Below are positions 21,436 to 32,400 of a stretch of DNA of 36,579 nt, piece by piece. A model generated the notes under the pieces. That model saw only the letters and a program-made list of their open reading frames with translations. It ran no database searches and was not told the origin of the DNA. Both the position numbers and the translations under genes were made by a program. Source of the DNA: Brachionus koreanus (taxonomy: Eukaryota > Rotifera > Eurotatoria > Ploima > Brachionidae). The stretch lies in contig PJRA01000508.1 of assembly GCA_016987375.1 (NCBI GenBank), positions 19,143 through 55,721 of the forward strand, written 5' to 3'. How positions within the stretch are numbered: position 1 is the first letter of the stretch; each line of letters begins with the position of its first letter.

Positions 21436-21790
21436 CTGAAATTAAATAAATTCTAAAAATCATTTGTTCATCAAACAATCATTTTTCAATAAAAATTCTA
21501 TTAATTTTTACAAAGCAATTTATTTCATTATTATCTCCATCTTATGTGGAAAAATTAATTTTAAATCTTAATAAAATTGTTAATTTATTTTAACCTGGTT
21601 TTATTTAATTAATTTAATTAAATTTTTAATATTTAATATTTTAATTTACAATTTTTTCCAAAAGTCTTTTATTCGATTTGTTCTAAGAAAACAAAAAATC
21701 TTTAAATTTTATAAGAATAAGTTATAAATATAAGAATCAACAGAGTTAATTTGAATAAAGAAATAAAAGATAAAAAGAGCGTTTTAAGAC

Positions 21791-23704
21791 CTAATTGTCA
21801 CCGTTTAAATTAATTAAATTTTGGTCATTATTTTCTCCAATTAAGACTATTTGACCATCATCAAGATCCATTCCGTCATTGTTGTACATATACTGCATGT
21901 TATCAAATTCATAATTTTTTTCTTTTTTCCCGGGTAGTTTTAATGGAGTCTTTGGAGACCACATAATGTAAAATAAAACTACCACTGATATAAAATTGAC
22001 AAAAAATCTGATACCTTGAATATTTTCGAGAAAAAATTAGAAAATTTTTAATAAAATTAAGTTAAATTACCCAAAATTAGTCTAAAGCGAAATAGCTCGG
22101 ATAAAAATGAACAAATGAATATAAGAACTGGTAAATAAATAAACCAAACAAGACAGCATGCACCAAAATGTAAATAAAATTTCATGTATTTCTCAACTTG
22201 TTCTTCTCTTGAAACATAATTGAAAAAAATTTTGCTATTATCTAAACTGTCAGTAATTAATGTCTCGTTTACAAATTCGTAATCTTCGTTCTCATCACCA
22301 GAAAATATTTGGTTTGAATTTTTAGTCAAAACAGATGCGTTGTCATCATCTTCACCTATGATGATATTTTCCAATTAAAAAACAATCAAAGCTTAAATGA
22401 ATATTTACTTAGTTCATTTCTTAAAACAGTTGAATCTGCATGTCGAAATGTTTCTTTAAGTTCCAATAGAAACCAAACCATAAACAAAAGTCTTGTGCCC
22501 AATTCTACATAACCAGCTACTGTTTCATAGGAATTCATGTTAAAAATTGGATCGATTGTTTCCTAAAATTTAAAAACTAAATATTTTGAAAATTAATTTT
22601 AGAAAATTTTCATACTAAAGAGATCAAATGGCTGATAATTAGGGTAATTTGAAGCACTGCTCCCACACCAATATATTTTTTGCTAACTTTTAACTCTTTT
22701 GAACGAGTAGTCCATCCCTTGGCGATGCATATTACTATCAAAATCAGGATTGAAATTCCGATTGTTTCCATTAAATCTCCTAAATAAAGAAAAAAATCGA
22801 TTCCTTTACCATCAAAAGCATAAACAATAGTGTGTATCATGGATAAAAAGCGACTTGTCAATTCTATTGTGACATAAACAAATAATAACAGATAAAGATA
22901 GTGAAAATGCTTTTTGATTCGATGAACAATAAATGGTAGTATAAAAAAATATATCAAAAATGAGCATAAATAAATTTGGAATACATTTTGAAATTCGTAT
23001 GTAAACTGGTGTCCAAAAAAAACTGTTTTTTCAGATCTAGGATTTCCATTTACTAACCAAATATCATATTCAATTGTATAGGATGGATTTTTGCCTTTGT
23101 TTATAGACCTATTATTGCCAATCATGCTTGCTAAGTCTTTCCATTTACAGTTGTCACGTACACATGCAACAAGACTTAAATACCAAAACCTTGGCTGATT
23201 TATGTCCTGAATTTTGTAAGTAAATTGATAACCTGGAATCACATTTTCCTTTCTGTCTTCATCATTGCACAATTCATTTTTAAAACATGGCACATGCCTA
23301 ATAAAATCAAGAGTTCCATTTTCGTTGCATCCGAAAAAAAATGCTTTTTGCTTTATGCTCTCAAACATCAAATTACACGCTTCAGAGCGTGGCCTTATTC
23401 GTCTATGCTCATAATAATCAGTAAAATAATTGAAATCCATTAGAGTAAGCATTATTTGCAAGTTTGAAGGGAGTGGTTTTGTTTGGTCAATATTGACTCC
23501 ATTTACTAACGAAATATTACCATATATGAAGCCTCGAGTGGAATATTTCTCTATCGTATTGGTTGACTGAATACCGAAGCGTGTTAAAAATTTAAAAAAC
23601 TCATCTGTCTTGAAAGTTCCCTTTAAATGAAGTCCATTCGACGGCAAATATAACAAGAAATAAACTAGCCATTGAACGTAATTCCAAAGCCGATCAAATT
23701 TCAT
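21791..23704 (-). CDS. TMEM145-like: TMEM145/GPR180-family GOLD-domain 7TM protein, 4 exons
   Basis: Multi-pass membrane protein of the intimal-thickness-receptor-related (GOST) family. Exons (minus) 23704-22616, 22562-22409, 22355-22071 and 22014-21791 give 583 residues. An N-terminal hydrophobic segment (signal peptide, LVYFLLYLPSNGLHLKG) precedes a lumenal GOLD-like domain with cysteines and RFWYLSLVACVRDNCKW, typical of the family's WWYIALSKC motif. Seven hydrophobic segments follow from about residue 240, including ICIAKGWTTRSKELKVSK, which matches the conserved GKGFTVTR loop. Unlike the relatives I know, an acidic stretch of roughly 50 residues (SEDDDNASV ... GDENEDYEFVNE, about 415-465) is inserted between two late membrane spans, where TMEM145/GPR180 have a short loop. 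The tail is acidic and Asn-rich. The start codon lies 332 bases from the divergent phosphatase gene. TMEM145 rather than GPR180 is a preference, not proven. Confidence 0.85.
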
Positions 23705-24036
23705 TTTTAATCGAACGATTTCTTGATTTCCATTCTAAATTAAAATGCTTAATATTTTAACTTTTTTTTTTTCAAAATAAATCTGTGAAAAACTAAAATT
23801 TTTTGTAATCATTTTCATAATTTTCAGTCAAATTTTTTTTCGTTTTGCTTTAAGTTTTAAATATATGAATGAGTTGTAACTTGAAATTAAAATTTAAATT
23901 ATTCAACAATAAATAATAATAATAATAACAAAATAAATAATAATCTAGTGATGACTCAAAACAAAACGAATGTAAAAATTAATTTGCAATTTTATTTTGA
24001 AGACTTGGCAACAAAAAAAATTTTTTTTTTCACAAA
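23705..24036. promoter_or_regulatory. Shared divergent intergenic region (probable bidirectional promoter)
   Basis: Only 332 bases separate the start codons of the minus-strand TMEM145-like gene and the plus-strand phosphatase gene, so both promoters and 5' leaders must lie here or overlap. The sequence is AT-rich with a TAA microsatellite at 23909-23927. No specific factor site can be named. Confidence 0.5.
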
Positions 24037-25616
24037 ATGGGAATTAAAGTCTCTAGAACAAAAAAAATAAGTCAAGCAAGAACTATAAAATCTGTTCCAG
24101 AACCATTTAAAAACATAATTAAAATCGAAGATATCTTTGATAATTTGCTTGATAATGGCATACCCAATCTAATTAAATTGAAAACTCACTTTGAAAACGA
24201 AGGTCGAGTTGACCAAGATTTAGTTTCAAAAATTATCAGTAAAGCTGATGAAATTTTGATAAAAGAACCCAATGTGTTGTACATAAATCCTCCTGTTACC
24301 ATAGTTGGTGACATTCACGGTCAGTTCTATGATCTGCTGACGATTTTGTCTCTTGGCGGACATCCCAATCAATCTAATTATCTATTTATGGGTGACTTTG
24401 TAGACAGAGGTTTATTCTCTTTTGAGTGCGTATGTTATCTCTATGCTTTGAAAATTTTGTTTCCACAAAAAGTTTTTTTACTTAGAGGAAACCATGAGAG
24501 TAGACATTTAACAAAATTTTTCACATTTAGAGATGAATGCTTATTAAAAGCAAACGAACAAATTTATGAAAAATTTATGAACTCATTCGATAATTTACCA
24601 ATTGCTGCAATTGTTGACTCAAAATTTTGTAAAAATATTTTTATTTAAATTTTTTTTTCAATTTAAATAACCTCTGCAGAAAAGTTTGTGTTCATGGTGG
24701 ACTGTCACCAAATATCACAAAGATAAGTGAGTTGGAAACAGAAAATAGATTCAAGGAAATCCCCAAATTCGGAATTTTATGTGATTTAACTTGGTCAGAT
24801 CCAATTCATAATTCTGAGCTAGAAGATAGTCAAGAAAAATCAAGCATCGAGTCTGCTAATGATCTAAACAAACTTTATATTCAAAATTCTATAAGAGGAT
24901 GCTCATACTTTTACACAAAAAAAGCAATAGAAAAATTTCTGAATGAAAATAACTTAATTTCAGTCATCCGAGCTCATCAAGTTCAACGAGAAGGGATTTC
25001 TTTGAGCAGTTGTTTCATATCTGATCCGGAAACACGCCAACCAATTGGTTTTCCATCATTGATTAGCATTTTTTCAGCGCCTAACTATTGTGATGTTTAT
25101 AAGAATAAAGGTGCTATAATAAAATATTCAGAAGATCAATTCTCAATTAAATTATTTAATGCAGCTGATCATCCATTTGTTCTACCAAACTTTCAAAACG
25201 CTTTTAGCTGGTCATTGCCTTTTATATTTGAAAAATTTACTGATTTAGTTTTGAATTTTCTGAACCAAATATCGGATGAAGAAATTAATGATAAAAAAAA
25301 TAATAAAATGGTTGATTCAGTTATTGAGAACAAAAAAGCTAGTCCGTCTAAAATTTCAAAATTCAATAAAATAAATTATTATAGAGAAAATGTAAAAAAA
25401 AAAACAAGCCTAAATAGATCTGAATTAAGACTTGGCTCATTAACACCCAATAATAGACTCAGAAGAAAATCAAGTGACGCTGATAGACAATTATTATCTA
25501 ACTTAGAAACCAAGGGAGTTGACTCATATGAAGATGCTGATAATCTAGATTCATTGCAATATAAAATTGTCAACTCAGACTCAGATGACCTAAACATAGA
25601 TAATATTGAACTTTGA
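24037..25616 (+). CDS. PPP3C-like: Calcineurin A-like (PP2B) protein phosphatase catalytic subunit, 2 exons
   Basis: Ser/Thr phosphatase of the PPP family, calcineurin branch. Exons 24037-24628 and 24685-25616 give 507 residues (human PPP3CA 521). The exon 2 acceptor is AAAAG at 24684, chosen because the CAG at 24679 gives a stop while this gives KFFCVHGG. Metal/catalytic motifs: GDIHGQ (91-96), GDFVDRG (119-125), GNHE (151-154), HGG (201-203), RAHQ (293-296), SAPNY (328-332). RGCSYFY, FPSLISIFSAPNY, LPNF and SWSLPFIFEKFTDL identify calcineurin, including the calcineurin B-binding helix (about 374-395). The C-terminal third is divergent: the calmodulin-binding segment is only loosely recognisable, and the autoinhibitory region is reduced to SYEDADNLDSLQYKI (about 478-492) without ERMPPRR. 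Two insertions flank RGCSYFY and RAHQ. The N-terminus MGIKVSRTKK fits an N-myristoylation pattern (Gly2, Ser6, basic). It looks like a diverged paralogue. Confidence 0.9.
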
Positions 25617-25625
25617 GTTTAATTC

Positions 25626-25631
25626 AATAAA
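25626..25631 (+). terminator. AATAAA polyadenylation signal, phosphatase gene
   Basis: AATAAA begins 10 bases after the calcineurin A-like stop codon, implying a very short 3' untranslated region if used. Confidence 0.5.
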
Positions 25632-26678
25632 AGTAGATTTTCAATTTAAATTTTTATTGATTTTTGAAAATAAAATTATTCTTAAAAATATTCAATCTGG
25701 TTAAAGTGGAGAATCAGACAATATTTTTATTCTTTTATTTAGAAGTATGATTAAAACCAGCACTCTGGTTTAGACTCTTTTTCTTGTGACTTAGACTAAA
25801 ATCTTGCAGATTTTATACAGACCCTAGCAGCTTCACCATTAGTTACTCTCATTTTTTTTTATTTTTTATCTTTGATTAATAATTTAAATGAAATTCTCAA
25901 CAGATGATAGCCAAATATTTTTGGATAATTTCTCTTTATTCAGAGTCAAATTTGTACGATTTCGTTTAACTTTTTACCCATTATTTGTTTTTAAACAGTA
26001 CACTTTTATTATAAATTAAGAAATTATAGTCGCTACCAAGACAATAATAATTTGAAATGCATCAATTCAGAAATTTCTCAATCTCGTTTTTTCTTTTAAT
26101 ATAAAACAAAAGAAAACAACATAATCTTATTTGTTTGAGCAACAAGATAAATTTAAAAAGTGTTTTGCATGAATTGTAAAAAAACTATTCATATAAATTA
26201 ATATAAAATAAAATATGTCATTTGAAGATATTTTTTTTATTCTATAGTAAAAAAAAATTTATTAATTTGAAGGTAATTAACCCCTTGTATAGTAATAATA
26301 AGCTCTCTTTTTAAAAAAAATTAACCCATTTTCCACATTTGTCTGATCTCATTTAAGTAATCAAAAATAAAGTTTAAATCGTTAAAGATCGTTAGCCTCT
26401 CCTTTATTTGATTTAATTAATTATCAAGCCTCCGATTTCATTTTTCAGTATACTTTACTAATGTGCTTCAGTAAAAATTTTTTGAGTTTTGACTTTTTAT
26501 AAGATTTTTTTGGATGAATTAATTGGTGTAAATTTTTTTTCAAAATCATAAGATAGATTTTTTATAAGCCAAATCATCTTATTTTAATTTTACTAAAAAA
26601 TAAATTCTTAATAACATGATGTGTCAATGGATTCTTTAAAAAAAATCTAAAAATTAATTAAAACATTTTAAATTTTAT
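25632..26678. other. Intergenic region between convergent genes
   Basis: About 1 kb of AT-rich DNA between the 3' ends of the phosphatase and ceramide synthase genes. No coding-like stretch, RNA gene or clear repeat was seen. Confidence 0.5.
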
Positions 26679-27960
26679 TTAATTTTGTTTTTTTTCATTT
26701 TCATCACTTTCATAATCTCTTATGTCATCAGTGTCTTTGTGATTTTTCATTAATCGGAAAAGCATTCGTAAAATTAACTTAAATAAAAAAATTTAAAAAA
26801 GAATAAAGTAATTTTTTGCTAAAAATTTACATAAAACCAATAGACATTAAGCAAAAACAAAGTAAATAAGAGACCGTTGAATAGAGCATAAAATTTAGCC
26901 CCATTTTTATAAGCAAGTTGATAAGCTCTGTGACATGTAATGACTCCACTGGCATATAAAATTTTTAATGGAAACCAATAAAGTCTGAAAATATACCTAA
27001 ATAGTCAAAAGTTTTGAGAAAATATTACAAATAATCAAGAAAGAGTTATGAATACCATGTAATTGTAAAAGTGCCAAATCCAATTAGAGATATAGTTTCA
27101 TGAAATGTGTAAAATTTTCCGTTTCGCTCTTTTAAGTAAACATTACATTTGGTAAATTCTAATAAAAGATCATTGACATCATGAAAGAAAAGCACTAAAA
27201 CGCCAAATCTGTGAAATCTAGATTTTTTAATAATTAAATATTTTTAAAGTTAGCTTCATCTAAATTCATTTTACCTAAGACCATATGATCCTACTAGCAA
27301 AGTCACGGTAACAAAATGATGAACCAGCATGACTACAAAATCTTTTCGCCAAGCATCCATAAAAATAGTTGCATAAATTGAGTGAATATAAAAACTTGCT
27401 TCGGTCAAATAGATTATTTTAATGTCAAATGGAACTTGAGTTTCGTTGAGCCAACCTAATTTTAAAAATATGAGAAGAAACATAGAAAATAAGCAGAAAT
27501 AAATTACCATCGAAAAGATTTGCTGGATACTTGAAATAGTCGTATTTAAATGTAAGCAAATAACAAGTATAAAACCAAAAACATGTATAAATAATTGTTT
27601 TCCATAAGCTCTCTGGAAATTTTTCTCTATCAGATTTTTTGTCAATTTTCAAAATTGCTAATAATCTCTTAAAATAATTTTTTATTTATGGATCCAAAAA
27701 AAGTAGTTTTTTTGTTCTACCTTGCAGAAGAATACTTCAAATAAATATCTAACTAAAGTGAAGCCAATAACTAAATAAATAGTTGATAAAATCTCTTCAT
27801 ACGGAAAACGGTAATACTTGGAAAAATCTTGAATAAATGTTTGCGGAAAAGAATAATTTTCCCAGTTGTCAAAACGATAATGCCATTTGATAGCTTTAAA
27901 GGCTCCTACGACGAGGTCTACATATCCAGGATTTGTTGTATAACCAAAATCAATGCTCAT
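26679..27960 (-). CDS. CERS1: Ceramide synthase 1-like (LAG1/TLC domain), 6 exons
   Basis: ER multi-pass enzyme that N-acylates sphingoid bases with acyl-CoA to make (dihydro)ceramide. Exons (minus) 27960-27721, 27667-27508, 27455-27275, 27217-27056, 26996-26831 and 26777-26679 give 335 residues (human CERS1 350). The TLC/Lag1 motif spans about 169-217: WRKDFVVMLVHHFVTVTLLV with catalytic-type His179-His180, then SYGLRFHRFGVLVLFFHD and VNDLLLEFTK. FRFHRFG and FRLYWFPLKILYASG match CERS1 rather than CERS2-6, and no homeobox-like domain is present, as in CERS1. Several hydrophobic helices flank the motif. The C-terminus is short and acidic/basic (DDIRDYESDENEKKQ). A second acceptor within exon 4 would drop FHR, but the chosen one fits CERS1. 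Its start faces a 1.45 kb gap before the large GIGYF gene. Confidence 0.94.
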
Positions 27961-28948
27961 GATTCTTAATTTTTGCTATTTAAATGATTTTAAAATTTAG
28001 AGTGAATTTTTTTTCTCCTTTGTTATAGTTGAAGTGTTAAGCTAAAATCATTCGAGCGAGAAGTTATCACTTGAAAAAAAGCTTATCTAAATCAATTAGA
28101 AATGTATTTCGACTTTCAGGTCTTTAGATAAAAAATTATTTTGATCTGGGCTATATTTCTAAACTAAGCTTTACTTTATAGTAATTAAAATGTCAAAAGA
28201 TGTCAATTGAAAATAAAACTTATCATTAAAAAACTGGAATGAAACCTTAAAGCCTTTAAAATAATACTTTTTTAACATTTTTTTGCTAAAAATTTTTGTC
28301 ATTTCACTAAAAATTATAAAAAATATATTAAATTGCTGGCATTGCTGGTATAATACAAAAAAAAAATAGTTCGAGCACTTAAAAATTTATTTATCATAAA
28401 AAATTTCTTAATTTTAGAAATAATTAAAAATCATTTAAACGTAAAATTACAATTTAATCAGCCTTTTTAAATAATTTAATAAGCATCACTTTATTATTAG
28501 ATTATTAAAAAAAAAAAGACACCTTATTAAAAAATTAGAATTTAAAAAACAATTCAAAAAAGCCAAAAAAAAAAAACTTTTATAAATACTTTTTGAAAAA
28601 CTTAGTTTTTAATTCTGTTTTTGAGATAAAATTAAATTAAGGTTTTAGTTTAAAACTACCAAGTTTAAAAAAAATGAAAAATTTTTATTAAACTATTCGC
28701 AATCATGTTTTTTTGAAGCAAATTATTCTAAAAAAAAATTTTAGACAATTTTAAATTATTATATTAAATGATCATGAAAATTTTGAATTAATTTAATGAA
28801 ATTTTTAGTCAGCCTAGTAAGCCGAATGACACAAATTAAAATCTAGACTAGCTAAAATTTTTAGGTCAATTTTTTTTAATTCTTAAAAAATTAAAATAAA
28901 AAATTTCATATCTTGAATTTATTTAAATCTTCAAAATGTCAAAAGGAA

Positions 28949-28981
<33 letters not shown>

Positions 28982-29412
28982 TAATAATATTCAATAAAGA
29001 TCAAAAAAATAAAATAAAAATAATTGAACATATTTTTAAAAAATGATACTGTGTGAATGAAAAGGTTCGTTGAAGAACTTTTGTGGAATATGAACATCGA
29101 GACACTTTGTGTGCTACTGTAAATTAGATCTAGTAACGAAAAAAACTCATTTACCGAACAAAATAAACAATAAAGAAAACAATCCACTAAGAGTCTACAT
29201 AAAATTTTAATCAATTTAATATTTGCATGACCCAATTTGTGTTTGCTCAACCGGTACGGAACTTTGAATGTCTTATATTCAGTCTCTAACATCGCTCAAC
29301 TTTTTAAATTAATATAACATTTTTATTGTCGATTTAAAATGAATGCAAAAAAAACGAAGTTAAATTTTTTGAAAAAAATTTCCTTTCATTTAAAAAAAAA
29401 TAATATAATTAT
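27961..29412. other. Intergenic region with coding-like traces
   Basis: AT-rich DNA between two minus-strand genes. At about 29040-29292 the composition is more complex, and minus-strand frames read TEYKTFKVPYRLSKHKLGHA and, in another frame, KCLDVHIPQKFFNEPFHSHS. These could be pieces of a decayed gene or transposon, but no family was recognised and the frames do not join. A (TAA)n microsatellite lies at 28951-28990. Confidence 0.35.
28951..28990. repeat. (TAA)n microsatellite
   Basis: Run of ATA/TAA trinucleotides with one TGA interruption. It creates the poly-Tyr tail of an otherwise meaningless minus-strand open frame. Confidence 0.9.
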
Positions 29413-32400
29413 CTACAACATATCAATATCGCCGCGGTTTTTCAAATTCGGATCAGGTTGAACGGTGAATCCAAGCAATTGGTTATCTAATTTTTGTCCT
29501 TTAGACCGTCTCTTTTGCTTTTGTTTTGTAGAAAAGCTGCCTTCGCGCAAGTTGAACTGAGACGATGGATCATCATGCACTTGCTTTAAATTAGTTTGCT
29601 GACTTAGCTTTAGATTGAAAACAAGATTATTTAATTTTTGAAAAATTAAAAAATTTTTAAAATATAATTTAGCTACTAACAAAAAAAATAATTTCAAACA
29701 ATTTTTTCTAATTTTTCTTATATTTAAATATTTTTGAATAAAAATATTACTTGACTTTCCCTATTGATAAAAAATTGCTGAGCAAAATCTTTTGCCTGTT
29801 TTGATTCTCCAAGATAATTGATTACATAATCTTCAATTTCGGCACAAGACTCTATTTCACGGAGAAAGTTGACAAAAGTTGGAATGTGCACTTTAAAATT
29901 AATTTAAAATCACACTTAATTGAATATAGAATGTTAAATTACAATCTGCCTGGAAGTCTTTAAGCTGTTCATGGCACCATCGCATAAACTCTTCAGATAT
30001 GGTCATGTTATGCAAGATTTTTTGCTGAGCTGATTGATTATCTTTGGTTTTTTTGTTTTGTTTTGTTTCAGTTTCTTTAGATGTAGCTTTAACGTGAACT
30101 TGTTGTTTTGGTTTTGTTTCGCCTACTTCGGTCCAAAATCCTCCATTGTTATCATTAGTCTGTGTTTGTGGTTTTGAATTGCTATTAGCAGCATTCGCCC
30201 ATGTTTGCTTGGCTGAACTTTGTTGTGAAGATTTAGTCTGAGATTTTTGAGCAACATTAGCATTTTTTTCTGTATTTTTTTGTTCAACTTGAATATTGGC
30301 TAATGAAAGAGTCGGCAATGAGCCAGAATTCGGAGGCGATTGCTGTTGACCTCGAAAAAGACTGCTCCAAGTGCTACTAGAACTGTTTTGAAGTTGATTT
30401 AAAGCTTCAGCTTGTTTCATTTGCTCGATCATTTTCTGCTCGAGAGCCTGTTGTTCTAAAACAGATTTAAGGTCAACATTGGGAAATTGTGAAGATTGCT
30501 GTTTAGCCCATTGTGCATGTGAAGGCAGCTTCAATTTATTTAGTTGTTCTTGCTGTAGCTTTTGCTTCTGTCTTTCAAGTTCTGCTTGTTTTCGAGCCAT
30601 TTCAGCTTGCTGTTCTATTTGACGCTTCCTCTCAGCTTCTTCAAGCTGCTGTTTTTGAATCCTATTTAAAGAATTTATTATATTCAACAGTTTTCTTGCA
30701 AAAAGTTAATTAGATTTTTTAGTTTTTTAACATTTATAAAAATAAAAGATTTCAAAAAGAAAAATTTATCTTAAAATTATTTTTTATTTAAATATCAAAT
30801 TAAAAACTTCAAAGTTAGGCTCTATTTCGCTAAAAATTTTTTCAACTAAAATAAATAATTATCGAAAAATTCCAATTTAAATCAATTTAAATGCATTATT
30901 TTTTAATTGACTGAATTACAAACTAATTTGACTTTGTTGTAAATTTTATTGTACTCAAGGTTAATTCATTCAAAATTAAATCAAAAAATTAAAATCAATA
31001 TTTTCTAATAAAGTTCTTTTGGGACACAATCAATCACAAAAATTTTCGAAAATTATAGTACCCATATCCATAGACTGTAAAGATGAGAATACCAATTTTT
31101 AATTTATTTTAATTTGTAAATGCAAGATTTTTATTTTAGAAAAAAATTCATTTCCATAAGTAGAGTCCAACAAAAGCTATACGATTTGAGATTAAAGAGA
31201 ATTATTATGTTTTATGACCTGGGGCACTATACTTAAGTTTAGTGTGTGCAACAATGGAATGACCGATGGTTTTTGCAGATTCGGAAGTTAAATCTCAGTT
31301 CTATTCAATCTATTGACAGTTTTTTTTAAATTATTTATATTGAATAAAAGTTCTAAAATTGTCAAAATAATGATTCTGCAGCTTTATTTATACCAGTTAC
31401 CAGTTACCTTTAGACCAGTTTTTGAAAGGCACGCTAATAGCAAAAGCAAAGATCATTTTATTTTTTAATGTTTAAAAATTAAGCCTGATAGTTTATTGAA
31501 GAAATTCATTTAAAAAGAAAACATACTGCAACTCCTTGCAGTCGGTTCTCTGAAATTTAGTACAAAAGAGCAGTAAACAAAAAGTAAAAAACTCTTATAA
31601 ATTTTTGCTAGAAGTTAAAAGCTGGTTCTGTAAATGCAACATTATGCAACAAACAAAGTTGCATCAAAAATCAAAGTCTGCTAATTATATGCAAACTTTC
31701 TGTAAAATGCACCATACATTCAGATTTTATCTTGCAAAACTTGCAGAGTAATTCATTTGAATGTTGCACTATGTTCCATTTACAGAACCAATTATTAACT
31801 TCTAGGAAAAAAGCTTGTTTAATTGTTGTGCACTAAATTTCACAGAACCTTGCAAACAGGTATCTCCGAAATTACTTTTTTACAAAGAATCTAGGATCTA
31901 AACTGACCAAGAATTGTCTTAAAAAAACATTTTTGATTTTGTTCCCAATATTTTAATTGTTTAGATGAGTAAAAATTTTTTCATCAGGAATCTGTTTTTT
32001 CGAATAATAAATAAAAAAATCAAAGCCTACATTTCCAATCTTTTTTGTTCTTCTTTAAGTTTTTTAAGCTCTTCTGCTTTTTTTCTTTCTTCTTCTCTCC
32101 TCTTTTTTATCTCTTCATTTCTTCTTTTTTCCTCTTCTTGCAGTTTAATTATTTCTTGTAATTTTTTCTTTTGCTGTTCTTTTCTCATTTCTTCACGAAT
32201 TCGGTCCTCTTCGGCTCGTTTGGCCGCTTCTTCTTGTTGTTGTTTAATCTTAGCCTCATCATGTCTGCGCCTCTCTTCCTCCTCAATTCTAAGCTTCATC
32301 TGTTGCTCTTTTTCCAATTTTCTCCTCTTTTCCTCTTCCAATTTGGTTATTTCGAACAAGGCCTGAATTTTGTCCTTAATGGGATGAGGTTCAATATTCG

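Larger units (their letters stand above)
20295..21790. other. Intergenic region between convergent genes
   Basis: AT-rich DNA between the short GIGYF gene and the TMEM145-like gene, whose 3' ends face each other. AATAAA near 20357 may end the GIGYF transcript. It contains a possible exon remnant (21373-21435) and a fragment resembling the palindromic repeat in the GIGYF intron (21145-21173), listed separately. Confidence 0.5.

Noticed and set aside
28939..29292. Minus-strand 117-codon frame ending in poly-Tyr
   Set aside because: The tail is a TAA microsatellite and most of the frame is low complexity; only short pieces look coding-like and they are in different frames.
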